Part shown: piece after piece, positions 20,814 through 29,262 of the stretch | How the letters are laid out: each line of letters starts with the position of its first letter | How positions within the stretch are numbered: the stretch's first letter is position 1 | Origin: Candidatus Roseilinea sp. NK_OTU-006 | GTDB lineage: Bacteria; Chloroflexota; Anaerolineae; J036; Brachytrichaceae | NCBI RefSeq assembly: GCF_012931985.1 | Contig: NZ_JAAFGM010000017.1 | Coordinates: 1 to 63,629 of the forward strand | Direction of reading: 5' to 3' | Length of the DNA: 63,629 nt | Notes under the pieces: generated by a model | Databases searched by the model: none | The model's input: only the letters and a program-made list of their open reading frames with translations | Told to the model about the DNA's origin: nothing | Made by a program: the position numbers and the translations under genes

Positions 20814-21830
20814 AAACCGGTCGCTTAATCGGTGCTCCAGGTAAGCCATCATGTGCGGTGAGCAGGCTGCGAGGATGGAGAACGTTGTTGCGCCGTAATC
20901 TCGACCCGTTTGTAAGGGGAAGAGTTCACGTTGCAGGTTGGTTCGGATGCATCCGCCGGCCTCCTCGACCAGCGGCCACAGCGCAGCGACATCCCACACA
21001 TGGGAGAGAATATCTAAACTGCCGAGACAAGCCCCTTTAGCCACCAAGGCCAGGTTGTAGCCGGTTGTGCCGAAGACGCGCAACTTCGTGGGAATATCCG
21101 GCATCCCGCGTTGGAGCGTTCGCGTGCAGCAGGCAAAAAGCTGCGTCTTGTGTATTAGCGGCTCGCCGGTGTGCTGGTCTTGTTCTAATGCCGCGACGCG
21201 AATCGGTCTCTCGTTCAACCAGGCGCCACTGCCGCGCGCGGCGTAGAACTGCTCGCCGGTCATAGGAAAGTCGGCCACGCCTAACACGGGCCGTCCGAAG
21301 TGCAGCAGGCCGATCAGCACGCCCCACGTCGGCGCGCCCCATGTGAAGTTGGTCGTGCCGTCAATGGGGTCAATAACCCAGCACCACTCCTGGCCGCGAA
21401 AGATTTGGTCGCGTTCTTCGGATAGGATGCCGTGCGTGGGATAGCGGTCGAGGATGGCGTCGCTGAGTCGGCGGTCGGCTTCGATGTCGGACTGGGTGAC
21501 CAGCGTGCCGTCATGCTTAAGCGTGGCGCTGAGTTGACCGAAGGTTGCCTTGAGCCGTTGCGCAGTCTCGCGCGCCAGGTTGCGGGCAAAATCCAGCGCC
21601 CCCTCCGGCAGGTGATCGCCGGATGGAGGGGCGTCGGCGTCACCCGCCAATGTGTCCAGCGCGAACTGTGCTGCGATACGCTGCGCCGCGATGCGCTGCC
21701 CGTCTTGGGTGACGCGCTCTAAAAACTGAATCACCGAGAGCCGTTCTTGCAGGCTGAGCCAGCGCCATGCGTTGCGCACGCGCTCGGCGTCCTCGCTAAA
21801 AATGCTTTCCCAGAGTTGATCGAGTTCCAT
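20805..21830 (-). CDS. Inositol-monophosphatase-family phosphatase
   Basis: A 341-residue Mg-dependent phosphatase. Metal-binding motifs are SEERD, DPIDGTTNF and HVWDVAALWPLVEEAGG. The family covers inositol-1-phosphatase, histidinol-phosphatase (HisN type) and 3'-phosphoadenosine phosphatases; this one is longer at the N-terminus than a typical 270-residue enzyme by about 70 residues. I chose ATG 21830, where acidic helical sequence begins. A TACAAT -10-like element lies 11 bases upstream on the minus strand (21842-21847). Specificity is undecided. Confidence 0.88.
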   Translation of the reverse strand: MELDQLWESIFSEDAERVRNAWRWLSLQERLSVIQFLERVTQDGQRIAAQRIAAQFALDTLAGDADAPPSGDHLPEGALDFARNLARETAQRLKATFGQLSATLKHDGTLVTQSDIEADRRLSDAILDRYPTHGILSEERDQIFRGQEWCWVIDPIDGTTNFTWGAPTWGVLIGLLHFGRPVLGVADFPMTGEQFYAARGSGAWLNERPIRVAALEQDQHTGEPLIHKTQLFACCTRTLQRGMPDIPTKLRVFGTTGYNLALVAKGACLGSLDILSHVWDVAALWPLVEEAGGCIRTNLQRELFPLQTGRDYGATTFSILAACSPHMMAYLEHRLSDRFLT

Positions 21831-21841
21831 GCTCGAGCGGC

Positions 21842-21847
21842 ATTGTA
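21842..21847 (-). promoter_or_regulatory. -10-like element for the phosphatase gene
   Basis: TACAAT on the minus strand, 11 bases before the ATG at 21830; no -35 match is obvious. The 275-base space to the next gene holds nothing else I recognise. Confidence 0.35.
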
Positions 21848-22105
21848 CGCGCCATAGCGGGCGATTTTCGTCGTGCGCCACCGTCGCCAGGCTGCCAAGC
21901 GCACCTGTGCGGGGCAGATTTCGATGGACGAAACCTTGCTGCGCGCGAGCGGGAGGAAGCGGTCTTTTGTGATATGGCTGGAGTCTTACGCGAGACACCA
22001 CGCTGCGCCCCGAATCGCGCGGGATGGCGCTGCGATGAGGTCGCACCGCGTAGGCGGCGTCCAAGACTGTGATGCGTTCGCCAACTTCGGCCGGCTCGGA
22101 CGCGG

Positions 22106-23146
22106 CTAGGAGAACAAGTCACGATTAGCGGTGACCCAATCCCACAATTGCTGCGCGCCTTCGCGGATGCCGATCTTCGGCGACCAGCCAAGCAGTCGCT
22201 CGGCCTTGCGGTTGTCGCTGATGAAGACGCGCTGGTCGCCGGGGCGCCAGTCGGCGTAGGTGACGGGGATAGCCCGGCCGGCCAGCGCCTCCAGCCAGGG
22301 CCCGGTCTCCGACCAGATGGTGAGGGTGTTCGTTACGCCGCCGCCGATGTTGAACACTTCGCCGGCCACGGTGTCCATGCGTTCCCAGGCAGCGTCGTAG
22401 GCGGCGATCAGGTCATGCACGTGCAGCATGTCGCGCACTTGCTTGCCGTCACCATAGATCGTGATCGGCCGCCCGGTGGCTGTCGCGATCATCAACCAGG
22501 CGAGCCAGCCTTGATCTTCGAGGCCGAACTGATGAGGGCCATAAATCGTGCTCTGGCGGAAGACGACGGTGCGCAGGCCGTAAATACGAGCGTAGTCGCG
22601 CGTATACTGGTCGCCGGCGCACTTAGAGCAGCCATAGGGCGACTTTGGATCTACCGGCCGGTCTTCCGCGATGCCGTTCGGGTAGTCGCGATAGCGATAG
22701 CGCATGCCGTCCAGCACCACGGCGACGTCCTCCAGACCGCCATACACCTTGTTGGTAGACGCATAGATCATGGCCGGCGGGCGCGGCTGCGTGCGAATCG
22801 CCTCCAGCACATTGAACGTGCCAAGTGCGTTGATCTCGAAGTCCTCGCGCGGGTTGAGCACGCTTTTTGTCACGGTCACCTGACCGGCTAAATGCACGAC
22901 CAAGTCCGGCTCGGTCTCCGCCAAAACGCGGCGCAGGGGCGGGAAGTCGCGAATGTCCACTGGGTGGAAGCTCAAGTGATCAGCGCGGCCCTCGCTTTGC
23001 GCTTTGCGATGGAGCCAGTCGAGGTTGTGATGGGTGCGCGGCCGTGAGAGGTTGTCGAGCAGGATGACGTGGTTGCCTTTGTCGAGATGATGCGCGGCCA
23101 GGTTGCATCCGATAAACCCAGCCCCGCCAATGATGAGCACTCGCAT
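22106..23146 (-). CDS. NAD-dependent epimerase, CDP-paratose 2-epimerase-like
   Basis: A 346-residue short-chain dehydrogenase/reductase. It has GGAGFIGCN at the N-terminus, the active-site Thr region ASTNKVYGG and the YGCSK catalytic Tyr/Lys pair. NLSRPRTHHNLDWL and FRQSTIYGPHQFGLEDQGWLA closely match CDP-paratose 2-epimerases, which convert CDP-paratose to CDP-tyvelose for surface glycans. No other dideoxysugar gene is near, so it may act on another nucleotide sugar. A TATAAT (23161-23166, minus strand) lies 14 bases before the start. Confidence 0.85.
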   Translation of the reverse strand: MRVLIIGGAGFIGCNLAAHHLDKGNHVILLDNLSRPRTHHNLDWLHRKAQSEGRADHLSFHPVDIRDFPPLRRVLAETEPDLVVHLAGQVTVTKSVLNPREDFEINALGTFNVLEAIRTQPRPPAMIYASTNKVYGGLEDVAVVLDGMRYRYRDYPNGIAEDRPVDPKSPYGCSKCAGDQYTRDYARIYGLRTVVFRQSTIYGPHQFGLEDQGWLAWLMIATATGRPITIYGDGKQVRDMLHVHDLIAAYDAAWERMDTVAGEVFNIGGGVTNTLTIWSETGPWLEALAGRAIPVTYADWRPGDQRVFISDNRKAERLLGWSPKIGIREGAQQLWDWVTANRDLFS

Positions 23147-23160
23147 ACGTGAGCAGCGCG

Positions 23161-23166
23161 ATTATA
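23161..23166 (-). promoter_or_regulatory. -10-like element for the epimerase gene
   Basis: Perfect TATAAT on the minus strand, 14 bases before the epimerase ATG. Confidence 0.4.
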
Positions 23167-23185
23167 GCGGCTGAGTGTATAGCCT

Positions 23186-24562
23186 TTACGGCAGCCACGC
23201 CGGCTGTGCGCCGTCGGCGATCAACTTGCGGCGCGCGCTGCCATCGGCCTTGAACAACCATAGCTCTGGCAGCGCGTTGATCTCTAGCAGGTTGTAGCGC
23301 TGAACGGCGATCCATTGACCGTCTGGGCTCCAAGCGAAAGCGCCGTGGCTGACCTCCGGCTCGGATGTGAGCCGGCGCATGTTCGAGCCGTCGGGGGCGA
23401 TCAGCCACATCTGTGGGCCGAGGATGCCGCTGCCGCCGCCTGTCTCCTGCCGGCCGAATACCACCACATCCCCCAGCGGCGACCAGGCTGCGCCGGAGTT
23501 GCGCGCCGCCCCTAGCGGCGTGACCGGCGTGATGGTGTTGGCGAGCAGGTCGGCGCGCAGCAATTGGTCGTAGCGGCCGGCGTCGAACGCTTCCAGTTCG
23601 GGGTAGATGAGCTGGTTGCCATCGGGCGACCATGTGCCCGGATCGCCGAGCACGCTGGGCAGCTCAACGCGCTGATTGGTAGCGAGGTCGAGCACCACGA
23701 TATTGTTGGTGCTGCCGTCGTAGAAGGCCAGCTTCTCGCCGGCGGGCGCATAGCGTGGCAGCGACGCGATCTGCTGCGAATCGCCGAACAGCGGCGCGGT
23801 TTCTTTGGTGTTGACGTCGGCCAGCCAGACGCGTGCCGGCCCGGGCGAGCGGCCGACAGCGCCCTGCACCAACTCCCGCCTCTCGAAGGCGATGCGCGCC
23901 CCGTCGGGCGACCACGATATGGCCTGGCACACCTGGCCATCGCATTTCACCAGCTGCTCTCGCCCAGAACCATCACGATTGATGATGTAGATGTCGCGCT
24001 CCGCATACTCTGCGCCACGGTCGGCGCTATAGGCGATGCGCGACCCATCTGGGCTAACCGCGAAGTCGTAGATGCCGTATGGCTCATTCGTCAGGGGCTG
24101 CGTCGTGCCGTCGTGTGGATCCATCGCAAACAAGTTGGCAGCGCCGCTGGCCGGCGCGAGGTAGAGCAAGCGCGGGCGACTGGTGCGGAAAGTCCACACT
24201 ACGTCGCGCAGCACCCGTCGGCCGCGCACACTCGCTGCGCCCGATGCGAGCGTGACGGTATAGCGCGTGTCTGGCTGCAGCGGCTGCGCTGCCGACAAGA
24301 AGACCGTGTTGCCGTTCCAGCGCCAAGCGCCAGGGACCGGCGGCGTGATGTCGAGGCGCTGCTCTACCGTAGTCGCGCTCATCGGCTCGCTGAATGTGAT
24401 GGCGATCAGGCTGCGGGTAGGGGCGCGGTCGGCGTTCATCGCCGGCGAGGTTCGCGTGATGCGCACACCGACCTGGTCGCCGCGCACGATGAAGAAGGTG
24501 ATGAGCAAGATGAGGGCGAGGATGCTGCCAATAGCGGCGCGATCCATTCGGTCAAGACGCAT
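23186..24562 (-). CDS. Membrane-anchored Big_5 plus TolB/PD40 beta-propeller protein
   Basis: A 458-residue protein with an N-terminal membrane helix (IGSILALILLITFFIV), an Ig-like SbsA-type domain (residues about 40-125, with ITFSEPMSATTVEQRL), then repeated PD40 blades marked by SPDGSRIAYS, SWSPDGARIAF, WSPDGNQL and WSPDGQWIAV. It should be held outside the cytoplasm as a protein- or glycan-binding propeller. No catalytic motif is seen. It precedes the epimerase gene by 40 bases on the same strand. Confidence 0.85.
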   Translation of the reverse strand: MRLDRMDRAAIGSILALILLITFFIVRGDQVGVRITRTSPAMNADRAPTRSLIAITFSEPMSATTVEQRLDITPPVPGAWRWNGNTVFLSAAQPLQPDTRYTVTLASGAASVRGRRVLRDVVWTFRTSRPRLLYLAPASGAANLFAMDPHDGTTQPLTNEPYGIYDFAVSPDGSRIAYSADRGAEYAERDIYIINRDGSGREQLVKCDGQVCQAISWSPDGARIAFERRELVQGAVGRSPGPARVWLADVNTKETAPLFGDSQQIASLPRYAPAGEKLAFYDGSTNNIVVLDLATNQRVELPSVLGDPGTWSPDGNQLIYPELEAFDAGRYDQLLRADLLANTITPVTPLGAARNSGAAWSPLGDVVVFGRQETGGGSGILGPQMWLIAPDGSNMRRLTSEPEVSHGAFAWSPDGQWIAVQRYNLLEINALPELWLFKADGSARRKLIADGAQPAWLP

Positions 24563-24764
24563 AGCGGTGAGCAGCCCAGGCGAATTTTACGCGGAATAAG
24601 AGCGACCCACCGGCAGAGATGTGCAACGGCAGGCGTCAATGCACCTATGCAAACGTGCGGCTCGCGCTGCTCTCGGCGATGAGGCCGAGCGCAGCGGCAG
24701 GGAGCTGCAGCCGAAGGCCAATTGGCGGCGCGCTGCTGTGCTTATATCTCCAGCGCTGCGCGCA

Positions 24765-25544
24765 CTAAGCGGGTAGCTCTTCGTTGGGCGGCACGATCTC
24801 GCCCTGACTGCTCAATAAGCCTACACCGAACTTCTCGACGGCCTTGCGCGCGCTCAAGTCTGCCCGCATCCCATACACATACACGAGGAATGGGCCTTCT
24901 ACCCCAACTCGGCGCAGCGCGGCGCGGAACCCTTCCGATCGCATACGATTGGCCCAGGCTTCTACCGCCTGCCATCCCAGACGCGTCTTGGCTTCCAATA
25001 CAGCCCATAAGCGCCGCCCCTGAGCGTCTTCCACTTGCTGGGCAACGTCTACGTCTCCGTTCAGCCGCAGATATAGCGCCTCGGTCAGGATGTGGTAACC
25101 TTTCTCTTCGAGCACAACGCGCAGAACAGCGGCGGCTTCTTCTTCCACAGTCACCCCGATGATGTTCTGAAGACGGGCGACCTGTTCGCTGGTGCGCTGC
25201 TGGGCGGCAGCGAGCTCTTCGAGGCGCTGCTCGGTGCGCTGCTGGGCGGCAGCGAGCTCTTCGAGGCGCTGCTCGGTGCGCTGCTGGGCGGCAGCGAGCT
25301 CTTCGAGGCGCTGCTCGGTGCGCTGCTGGGCGGCAGCCAAGTCGGCCAGTGTTTTCTCGACTTGGCGGAAGCGTTCTTCGGTGCTGCGCGCAAATTGATC
25401 CACAGTAGCAGCCAAGTTCTCCACCGTCTTGGGCAGCCGCAGAATGTCATCCGTCAGCAACAAGCGGCGCATCTCAGCGCGCCAGCTTGGCTGTTGCTCC
25501 AGCAACTCAACCAGATCGTGAAAATCAGAGACGGTGAACGGCAT
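24765..25544 (-). CDS. Coiled-coil protein with a PD-(D/E)XK nuclease-like C-terminus (DUF3782-like)
   Basis: A 259-residue protein. Residues 60-120 form a coiled coil built of 14-residue repeats (EELAAAQQRTEQRL). The C-terminal domain (about 125-250) has GDVDVAQQ, then WAVLEAKTRLGW, giving an Asp and ExK spaced as in PD-(D/E)XK nucleases. Similar DUF3782-type proteins are common in Chloroflexota and cyanobacteria; function is unknown. A TATAAT lies 17 bases upstream of the start at 25562-25567. Confidence 0.75.
   Translation of the reverse strand: MPFTVSDFHDLVELLEQQPSWRAEMRRLLLTDDILRLPKTVENLAATVDQFARSTEERFRQVEKTLADLAAAQQRTEQRLEELAAAQQRTEQRLEELAAAQQRTEQRLEELAAAQQRTSEQVARLQNIIGVTVEEEAAAVLRVVLEEKGYHILTEALYLRLNGDVDVAQQVEDAQGRRLWAVLEAKTRLGWQAVEAWANRMRSEGFRAALRRVGVEGPFLVYVYGMRADLSARKAVEKFGVGLLSSQGEIVPPNEELPA
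25201..25326. repeat. Three perfect 42-bp tandem repeats in a coiled-coil region
   Basis: The units 25201-25242, 25243-25284 and 25285-25326 are identical, with partial units on both sides. Forty-two bases encode exactly two heptads, so gain or loss of a unit keeps both frame and coiled-coil register. Confidence 0.97.
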
Positions 25545-25802
25545 TGGCTTTAGCCTTGGTGATTATAACAGTCGTTACCGCTTTATAGTTTCGGCGGGGT
25601 CGCATTTCTCTGCAGGCGCAAAACCGGGGAGGGCACAAGCGTTGCCTGCGTCAGCCTTAAAAGATGTCCTGATCAATACCACAGCCTAGACGGGGTTGGT
25701 AACGCCGGCCTCCGCGGTCATCCATGCCGTTTACCTTCTGGGCGTCCGCGGGGCTGTGGATGGTTGGCTGGACCGAAGGATTATTGTAGAGACGAGCGCG
25801 GT

Positions 25803-25808
25803 TACAAT
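25803..25808 (+). promoter_or_regulatory. -10-like element six bases from a start codon
   Basis: TACAAT ends six bases before the ATG at 25815, implying a leaderless transcript if used. Confidence 0.4.
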
Positions 25809-25814
25809 CGCATC

Positions 25815-26477
25815 ATGCGCCGTTCGCCGATCGCTTGGTTGTATTGGCTTTTGTTCGTCGTCTGTCTGTTGCTCGTCATCGCGCTGAACCTGCCCTGGCC
25901 GAGTTTGCCGCCGCAGGACCCCAGCGCGTTGCTGCGCGACAACTGGTTTTTGTGGGGCTTCAACTACTTCGGCATACTGCTTATGCCGCTGGCGGGGCTG
26001 GTGATTGACGATGCGCTGCGTCGCAAGATGCGCTGGCCGTTCTATGTCGTCCCCATGTTCGTCGTCGGCATCCTCGCGCTCAGCGTGTACATGGCGCGCC
26101 GGCCGGCCGGGGACCTGACCAAGCGTGAGACGCCGCGCCTGCTCGAATTGCGATGGCTGTGGTGGATCCTGTGCGCCGCCGTGATCCTGATCGGCGCGTT
26201 CTTCCTGCCGCGCGGCTCGCTGCCGGAACTCGTGGACACAATGAGCCGCAACCTCGGCCTGGCGTTCATGTGGCTGGACATCGCGCTCAACCAGATCGTT
26301 GTGCTGCCGCTGGCCCAGGCTGACATGCAGCGTCGCGGCGTCGCGGCGCAAGCGCAGACTTATTGGCTGATCGCGATTCTGCTCACTGGTCCACTTGGCT
26401 TATGCGCCTACATGGCGACGCGGCCGGGCGTTGCGGCCGGCTTCCGCACGCCAACAGCGCAAACCGAGCCGGCTTGA
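25815..26477 (+). CDS. Polytopic membrane protein, unknown function
   Basis: A 220-residue protein with about five or six membrane segments (first at residues 8-27). I chose ATG 25815 because the MRRSP start precedes the first helix directly and a -10-like element sits six bases upstream. No catalytic signature. The C-terminus is polar. It converges on the sixA gene with 12 bases between stops. Confidence 0.65.
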   Translation: MRRSPIAWLYWLLFVVCLLLVIALNLPWPSLPPQDPSALLRDNWFLWGFNYFGILLMPLAGLVIDDALRRKMRWPFYVVPMFVVGILALSVYMARRPAGDLTKRETPRLLELRWLWWILCAAVILIGAFFLPRGSLPELVDTMSRNLGLAFMWLDIALNQIVVLPLAQADMQRRGVAAQAQTYWLIAILLTGPLGLCAYMATRPGVAAGFRTPTAQTEPA

Positions 26478-26489
26478 GCATCGTGCGCC

Positions 26490-26981
26490 TCAAGTATGCT
26501 TCTTGGGTGTGTCGAAGTGCACCTCGACCGGCTTGCTGTTCACTACGTCCACCCAATGCTTCGCGTCGAAAGTGAGTTCGACCACGGCGCAGGTGGGCAG
26601 GTCTTCGATGTCGTTGCTGAAGCGATGCGCCAGCTCGGTCAACTCTGGGTTGTGGCCGATGAGCATCACCTGCTCGTGCACGTCATCGAGTTCCTGGATC
26701 AGGTAGAGCAGGGTGCTGACCTGCGCGCCATAGATGCGCCGGTCCACCACAATAGCCTCGCGGGCATAGCCGATCTTTTCGGCAATGAGCTGCGCCGTGT
26801 GGATTGCGCGCGTGGCAGAGCTGGACAAGATGAGGTTTGGACGGATGCCGCGCTTCGCCAGGCGTTCGCCCATCTTGGGCGCATCGCGTTGGCCGCGTGG
26901 GTTCAGCGGACGGTCGTGATCGGGCAACGACGGGTCATCCCAACTCGATTTGGCGTGGCGAACCAAGATCAATGTCTTCAT
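26490..26981 (-). CDS. sixA: SixA-type phosphohistidine phosphatase
   Basis: A 163-residue histidine phosphatase that removes phosphate from phosphohistidine proteins. LVRHAKSSWDD holds the catalytic His with the RHA variant typical of SixA; SSSATRAIHTAQ and LIGHNPEL hold the remaining phosphate-pocket residues. An AGAGGAG ribosome site precedes the ATG. It is 30 bases downstream of the CYTH-CHAD gene on the same strand; SixA and CHAD genes are often neighbours. Confidence 0.9.
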   Translation of the reverse strand: MKTLILVRHAKSSWDDPSLPDHDRPLNPRGQRDAPKMGERLAKRGIRPNLILSSSATRAIHTAQLIAEKIGYAREAIVVDRRIYGAQVSTLLYLIQELDDVHEQVMLIGHNPELTELAHRFSNDIEDLPTCAVVELTFDAKHWVDVVNSKPVEVHFDTPKKHT

Positions 26982-27011
26982 GCGTCTCCTCTGGCACGAT
27001 GGATTGCCTTG

Positions 27012-28658
27012 TTAGAGGGGGCATCGCAGGATGCGCCACAGCTTCTTCCAGGCTTTGCCCTTGATGCGCCGATAGACCTGGGGGAACTGGGCGCGCAGCG
27101 CCTCGGCCTGTTGGGCGTAGCGCTGCGAGACCTCGCCGAGTGCGAAGATGGCCTGCGCCGACAACCCATGCTGTGACGCCAAGCTCAGGCGACGCATCTC
27201 CTCGATGGCGACATACGCATCTTGGAGCAGGCCGAGCAAGTCTTGCAGCGCCGTCAGGCGCGACAGATAGGCGCGCGCTGCCTTCTGCTTCTGGTAGAGC
27301 GGCGTCGCAAATTCCAGCGCATAGCGCAACCGCTTGCATTGAATGCGCAGCGCATGATATTCACTCGGCGACGAATCCTGCCGAATGGCGTCGCCCAGCT
27401 TGCGCAGCTTGTCGTAGCGGCGGCGGATCAGGCCGGGCATCTCCTGGCGGGCCGGCTTCATGTATTGCTCGCCTGCGTATAGACTCGCGTCGTCGCGCAA
27501 AAAGCCGGTCAATTCGGTGACCAGTCGCTCGTAGCGCGCCGAGTTGAGTCCTCTGAGCAGCTTGGCTTGTGCTTGCTCGCGCCGACGGGTCAAAAGCGCG
27601 GTCACGTCATCCAAGGCGTGCAGCGCATCGTTGATGCGCCAGTCTGCCAGGTGCGCCAATTGCACGTCCAGGTCGCGCACCTTGCCGAGGAGGCGGGCCA
27701 CCCAGCGCAGCTCGTCGCGCAGCGCCTGCGCGGCGGACGGCAAGTAATCGCGAAAGAGTCTTAGGGCCGTGCGCAGCCGGCGTGTGGCTACCCGCATCTG
27801 ATGCACGGCTTCGTTGTCCTCGCCTAGCCGCACTGCCGGCTCCTGCTTCAAAAAACGCGTGAAATGCTCACGCAATAAGGCACATGCCAAATCGCCGATG
27901 CGCGGGTCGTCATTCAGTTGGGCGGCGCCCGCGGGCTGGCCGAGGTCAGGCGCGAACTCCGGCTGCAAATGTTGTGCGCGCAGGCCAAGCTCAAACTTGG
28001 AATCGGCTGCCGGCTGCAACCGGCAGGCCGCGCGCATTTCGGCGACGAAGGCCGCTACAACATCGCGCGCGCCGCTTGATGGGGCCTCGGGCGAGAGTTC
28101 CACTTCGACGCGCAGAAAGCGCATCGGTTTGTGGCGCAGATCGGCGGCGATAGACACTTCGTCAAGGGCGATCTCGGCCAGTTGCGCGCTATCTTGGTAC
28201 ACGCCGATGCGCTGGCGGCGGGTGCGCGCATCGAAGAGGTGGCGCAGGGTGTGCGCTGCGCGCCTGCCCAACACGGCTTTCAGGCGCTGGCCGACCGGCC
28301 CGCGCGCGCGAACTATGCTACGGATGATGGAGTCGCCTCCGGCGCGCTTGAGGTGCAGTTGCTCGTTGATTTCGCGCCGCTGACGCAGCCCATCCCTCCG
28401 AGCGCCGAATGACTTGAGCGTGACCTCGGCTGGCTCGCCTTCGACCTGCCGTATGCGCAGCACGTAGCCCGCCCGAAAGATCCGCCAGTCGGGTGTGTCG
28501 TAGTAGCCATCAACGTGCTCCTTCGGCGCGTCGAAGCGTAATTGCAGGTCGCCGATGTGGGCGCGCTCGCGCAGCCAGCTTTTTACCGCGTCGAGGTCGT
28601 CCGTATCAAACTGCCATTCGACTTCCTGTTGATGCTTGGCGGTGTCAGTCGGCTTCAT
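27012..28658 (-). CDS. CYTH-CHAD domain protein (polyphosphate-related)
   Basis: A 548-residue protein with an N-terminal CYTH triphosphate-tunnel domain (residues about 10-215) and a C-terminal helical CHAD domain (about 245-540) that binds polyphosphate through conserved His and basic residues (for example VHQMRVATRRLRTALRLF, then HALRIQCKRLRYALEF). The CYTH signature ExExK reads EVEWQ here, with Gln for Lys. That lysine contacts substrate phosphate, so triphosphatase activity may be altered. I chose ATG 28658, where the CYTH fold starts. Confidence 0.88.
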   Translation of the reverse strand: MKPTDTAKHQQEVEWQFDTDDLDAVKSWLRERAHIGDLQLRFDAPKEHVDGYYDTPDWRIFRAGYVLRIRQVEGEPAEVTLKSFGARRDGLRQRREINEQLHLKRAGGDSIIRSIVRARGPVGQRLKAVLGRRAAHTLRHLFDARTRRQRIGVYQDSAQLAEIALDEVSIAADLRHKPMRFLRVEVELSPEAPSSGARDVVAAFVAEMRAACRLQPAADSKFELGLRAQHLQPEFAPDLGQPAGAAQLNDDPRIGDLACALLREHFTRFLKQEPAVRLGEDNEAVHQMRVATRRLRTALRLFRDYLPSAAQALRDELRWVARLLGKVRDLDVQLAHLADWRINDALHALDDVTALLTRRREQAQAKLLRGLNSARYERLVTELTGFLRDDASLYAGEQYMKPARQEMPGLIRRRYDKLRKLGDAIRQDSSPSEYHALRIQCKRLRYALEFATPLYQKQKAARAYLSRLTALQDLLGLLQDAYVAIEEMRRLSLASQHGLSAQAIFALGEVSQRYAQQAEALRAQFPQVYRRIKGKAWKKLWRILRCPL

Positions 28659-28798
28659 ATTGCATGCTCGAATGCGGCCCCGACGACGCAACGATCTTTC
28701 AGGCATCTCGTGAGCGCGCGAGTTGTCTCTGCACAATCGTAGCCGTCAGTTTGACTATTTTCAACTCGGCGCTGCGCCATGCTGCAGGTCAAGGATAA

Positions 28799-29074
28799 CA
28801 CTTCACATGGACGGGGGCGGTCGAAGCCGGCCGGTTGGTGGCGCTCGGCCTCGATGTGTATTTTGCCGAGCTTGGTCATCCCGACAATCCGAATGGCTCG
28901 GTCGCGGACATGGTCGGCGTTTGTGATGCGCACGGCAACGTGCTCGGCCTGATGCCGCATCCGGAGAACCATATCTATCCCTGGCAGCACCCGCGCTGGA
29001 CGCGCGGTGAACGCGGGGGATTAGGGCTGGCGCTGTTTAAGTCGGCTGTTCGTGTGCTGGCCGCCGGCGTTTGA
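28799..29074 (+). pseudogene. Remnant of a PurQ-type glutamine amidotransferase (C-terminal end)
   Basis: In one frame, after an in-frame stop at 28796, about 90 codons read [17 protein letters not shown] then [14 protein letters not shown] and GLALFKSAV. This is the C-terminal part of phosphoribosylformylglycinamidine synthase subunit PurQ, including the catalytic His/Glu of the class I amidotransferase triad. The Cys nucleophile and N-terminal two thirds are absent and no purS or purL is nearby. It is probably a decayed fragment, though the retained frame is notable. Confidence 0.6.
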
Positions 29075-29108
29075 GCTTAGCGGACGTTATAGGGATAGGC
29101 CAGATCGC

Positions 29109-29187
29109 TCTGACCTGCAATCTGACCTTCTGACTTCTGAACCTCTGACTTCTGATGGTCTGACCTCTGACCCTCCGACTCTGCTCC
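29109..29187. repeat. Degenerate heptanucleotide repeat (TCTGACC type)
   Basis: The stretch consists of imperfect 7-8 base units related to TCTGACC or CTCTGAC repeated about ten times. It resembles the short tandemly repeated repetitive sequences known from cyanobacteria and other bacteria. It lies between the purQ remnant and the signalling operon. Confidence 0.75.
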
Positions 29188-29235
29188 CTGTCAGAAAAGT
29201 CATAGAACCGTCGTAGACTTGTGCGTTTCTGACAG
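29188..29235. promoter_or_regulatory. Perfect 10-bp inverted repeat upstream of the S1-kinase gene
   Basis: CTGTCAGAAA (29188-29197) and its exact reverse complement (29226-29235) flank 28 bases. A TAGGAT -10-like element (29248-29253) and the ATG at 29263 follow. The arms could be paired operator half-sites or a stem-loop in an upstream transcript. Confidence 0.5.
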
Positions 29236-29262
29236 CCAGCGATATGCTAGGATGATTGCAGC

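Noticed and set aside
29109-29187. CRISPR-like repeat array
   Set aside because: Units are 7-8 bases and degenerate, with no spacers of constant length.
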